Source of the DNA: JBFMAE01 sp040756085
GTDB lineage: Bacteria > Desulfobacterota > BSN033 > UBA1163
DNA length: 5,698 nt
Assembly: GCA_040756085.1 (NCBI GenBank)
Contig: JBFMAE010000327.1
Coordinates: 1-5,698 of the forward strand
Reading direction: 5' to 3'
Shown here: piece after piece, positions 5,173-5,698 of the stretch
How the letters are laid out: each line of letters begins with the position of its first letter
How positions within the stretch are numbered: the stretch's first letter is position 1
Notes under the pieces: model-generated
The model's database searches: none
The model's input: the letters and a program-made list of their open reading frames with translations, nothing else
Told to the model about the DNA's origin: nothing
Made by a program: the position numbers and the translations under genes

Positions 5173-5262
5173 ATGGACCCCAAATTAGTCAAACAGTTTA
5201 TTCTCTTTCTGATAATCCTCTTTGGATGGACCATTGTCGTCCTGCTCGCTGGACCAAAATAA
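5173..5262 (+). CDS. 29-residue single-helix membrane peptide
   Basis: Short gene with a strong ribosome binding site: AAAGGAGG (5161-5168) sits 4 nt before ATG 5173, and the frame ends at TAA 5260-5262. The peptide begins MDPKLVKQ, continues through a helix of about 18 hydrophobic residues (FILFLIILFGWTIVVLLA) and ends GPK. Lysines flank the helix on both sides, as expected for a single-span inner-membrane peptide. Small subunits of this kind often stabilise larger membrane complexes, for example CydX or CcoQ in oxidases, but no similarity to those is claimed. It stands 94 nt before the multiheme cytochrome on the same strand, so a role in anchoring or assembling that electron-transfer system is possible. 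The case rests on the ribosome binding site, hydrophobic profile and context. Confidence 0.65.
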   Translation: MDPKLVKQFILFLIILFGWTIVVLLAGPK

Positions 5263-5273
5263 TTTTTCTTTAA

Positions 5274-5308
5274 TTTACCTCATCTTTGCAATAATATAAT
5301 ATTATATT
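5274..5308 (+). promoter_or_regulatory. AT-rich palindrome and weak promoter before the cytochrome gene
   Basis: AATATAATATTATATT (5293-5308) is a perfect 16-bp palindrome. It includes TATAAT at 5295-5300, and TTTACC (5274-5279) lies 15 nt upstream as a poor -35 box. A promoter overlapped by an operator would fit, placed about 50 bp before the cytochrome start, but chance is possible in such AT-rich DNA. Confidence 0.35.
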
Positions 5309-5356
5309 GAGGTCCAAACAAGGGTATGATCTCCGTGTTTAGAAGGAAGTACTCTT

Positions 5357-5698
5357 ATGCCTAAAAAATTATTTTTTATTTTGATTATATGCTTCCTCTC
5401 CTTGATTTTTTACCTCTCTTATGCCCGCTCTGCAAAGAAAACTATCCCGAAGGAAGAAACCACCTGCTATCAGTGTCACGAAGTAATCAAATCCCTCAAG
5501 GTAGGAAACAAACATTTCTCCCTCCCCTGTGCGAGGTGTCATAGTAAAATAGCCGAACACCTTAAAGACCCGGAAAAAGTCCCTGAGACAAATCTGGAAT
5601 TGGCCCTCTGCGGTCGATGCCATTCCTCCCAATATGATACATTTGTGTCGGTCAATCTGAAATCGAAGGCCAAGGTCGAGAAGGCGACGACCACAAGC
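5357..5698 (+). CDS. Exported multiheme cytochrome c, 5' part only
   Basis: The first 114 codons of a gene that runs off the window end in frame. ATG 5357 has AGAAGGA (5341-5347) about 9 nt upstream. Residues 1-26 form a signal peptide (MPKK, a hydrophobic stretch to about 20, then SYARSA), so the protein is exported, and hemes would be attached outside the cytoplasm by the cytochrome c maturation system. Three CxxCH heme-binding motifs follow: CYQCH (37-41), CARCH (58-62) and CGRCH (85-89). Extra histidines at 53 and 68 are candidate distal heme ligands. The pattern CGRCHSSQYDTF resembles multiheme cytochromes of anaerobic Desulfobacterota, including octaheme or nitrite/hydroxylamine-type families, but the rest of the gene is needed to count hemes and choose among them. 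A respiratory electron-transfer role in the periplasm is likely. Confidence 0.93.
   Translation, partial: MPKKLFFILIICFLSLIFYLSYARSAKKTIPKEETTCYQCHEVIKSLKVGNKHFSLPCARCHSKIAEHLKDPEKVPETNLELALCGRCHSSQYDTFVSVNLKSKAKVEKATTTS

Overview
The window reads as a piece of a mid-GC bacterial chromosome, most likely an anaerobic Desulfobacterota (former Deltaproteobacteria) lineage. This is inferred from a CxxCH-rich exported cytochrome, a Yip1 protein with a zinc ribbon, and an FMN-dependent nitronate monooxygenase/FabK-type enzyme. No rRNA, tRNA, integrase, transposase or CRISPR array is visible.

Layout. (1) 24-1100, minus: a membrane protein with an N-terminal L7/L12-like domain, a four-cysteine zinc ribbon and a Yip1-like membrane domain. 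(2) 1101-1407: divergent intergenic region holding a hairpin and a good sigma70-type promoter. (3) 1408-2385, plus: nitronate monooxygenase/FabK-like flavoprotein. (4) 2386-2499: two adjacent palindromic structures. (5) 2500-2855, plus: a small cupin whose N-terminal 22 codons are in a different frame from the rest; the break falls in a run of six Gs. (6) 4877-2897, minus: a compact three-gene group, in transcription order an exported metallophosphoesterase, a four-helix membrane protein and an unrecognised cysteine-cluster protein. (7) 4878-5172: a 295-bp intergenic region with two tandem ~97-bp units, each bounded by inverted CCTGTTGT/ACAACAGG ends and each able to fold by nested pairing. 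(8) 5173-5262, plus: a 29-residue single-helix membrane peptide with a strong ribosome binding site. (9) 5357-end, plus: the start of an exported multiheme cytochrome c, with three CxxCH motifs before the window ends.

Working together. The phosphoesterase, membrane protein and cysteine-cluster protein are probably co-transcribed, but their shared job is unknown. The small membrane peptide may belong with the cytochrome, since both are on the plus strand and close together; this is inference. The flavoprotein and cupin follow one another and may share the promoter at 1302-1329. The most unusual part is the repeat array at 4935-5138: mobile hairpin elements, a structured leader or a small RNA would each explain some of it.
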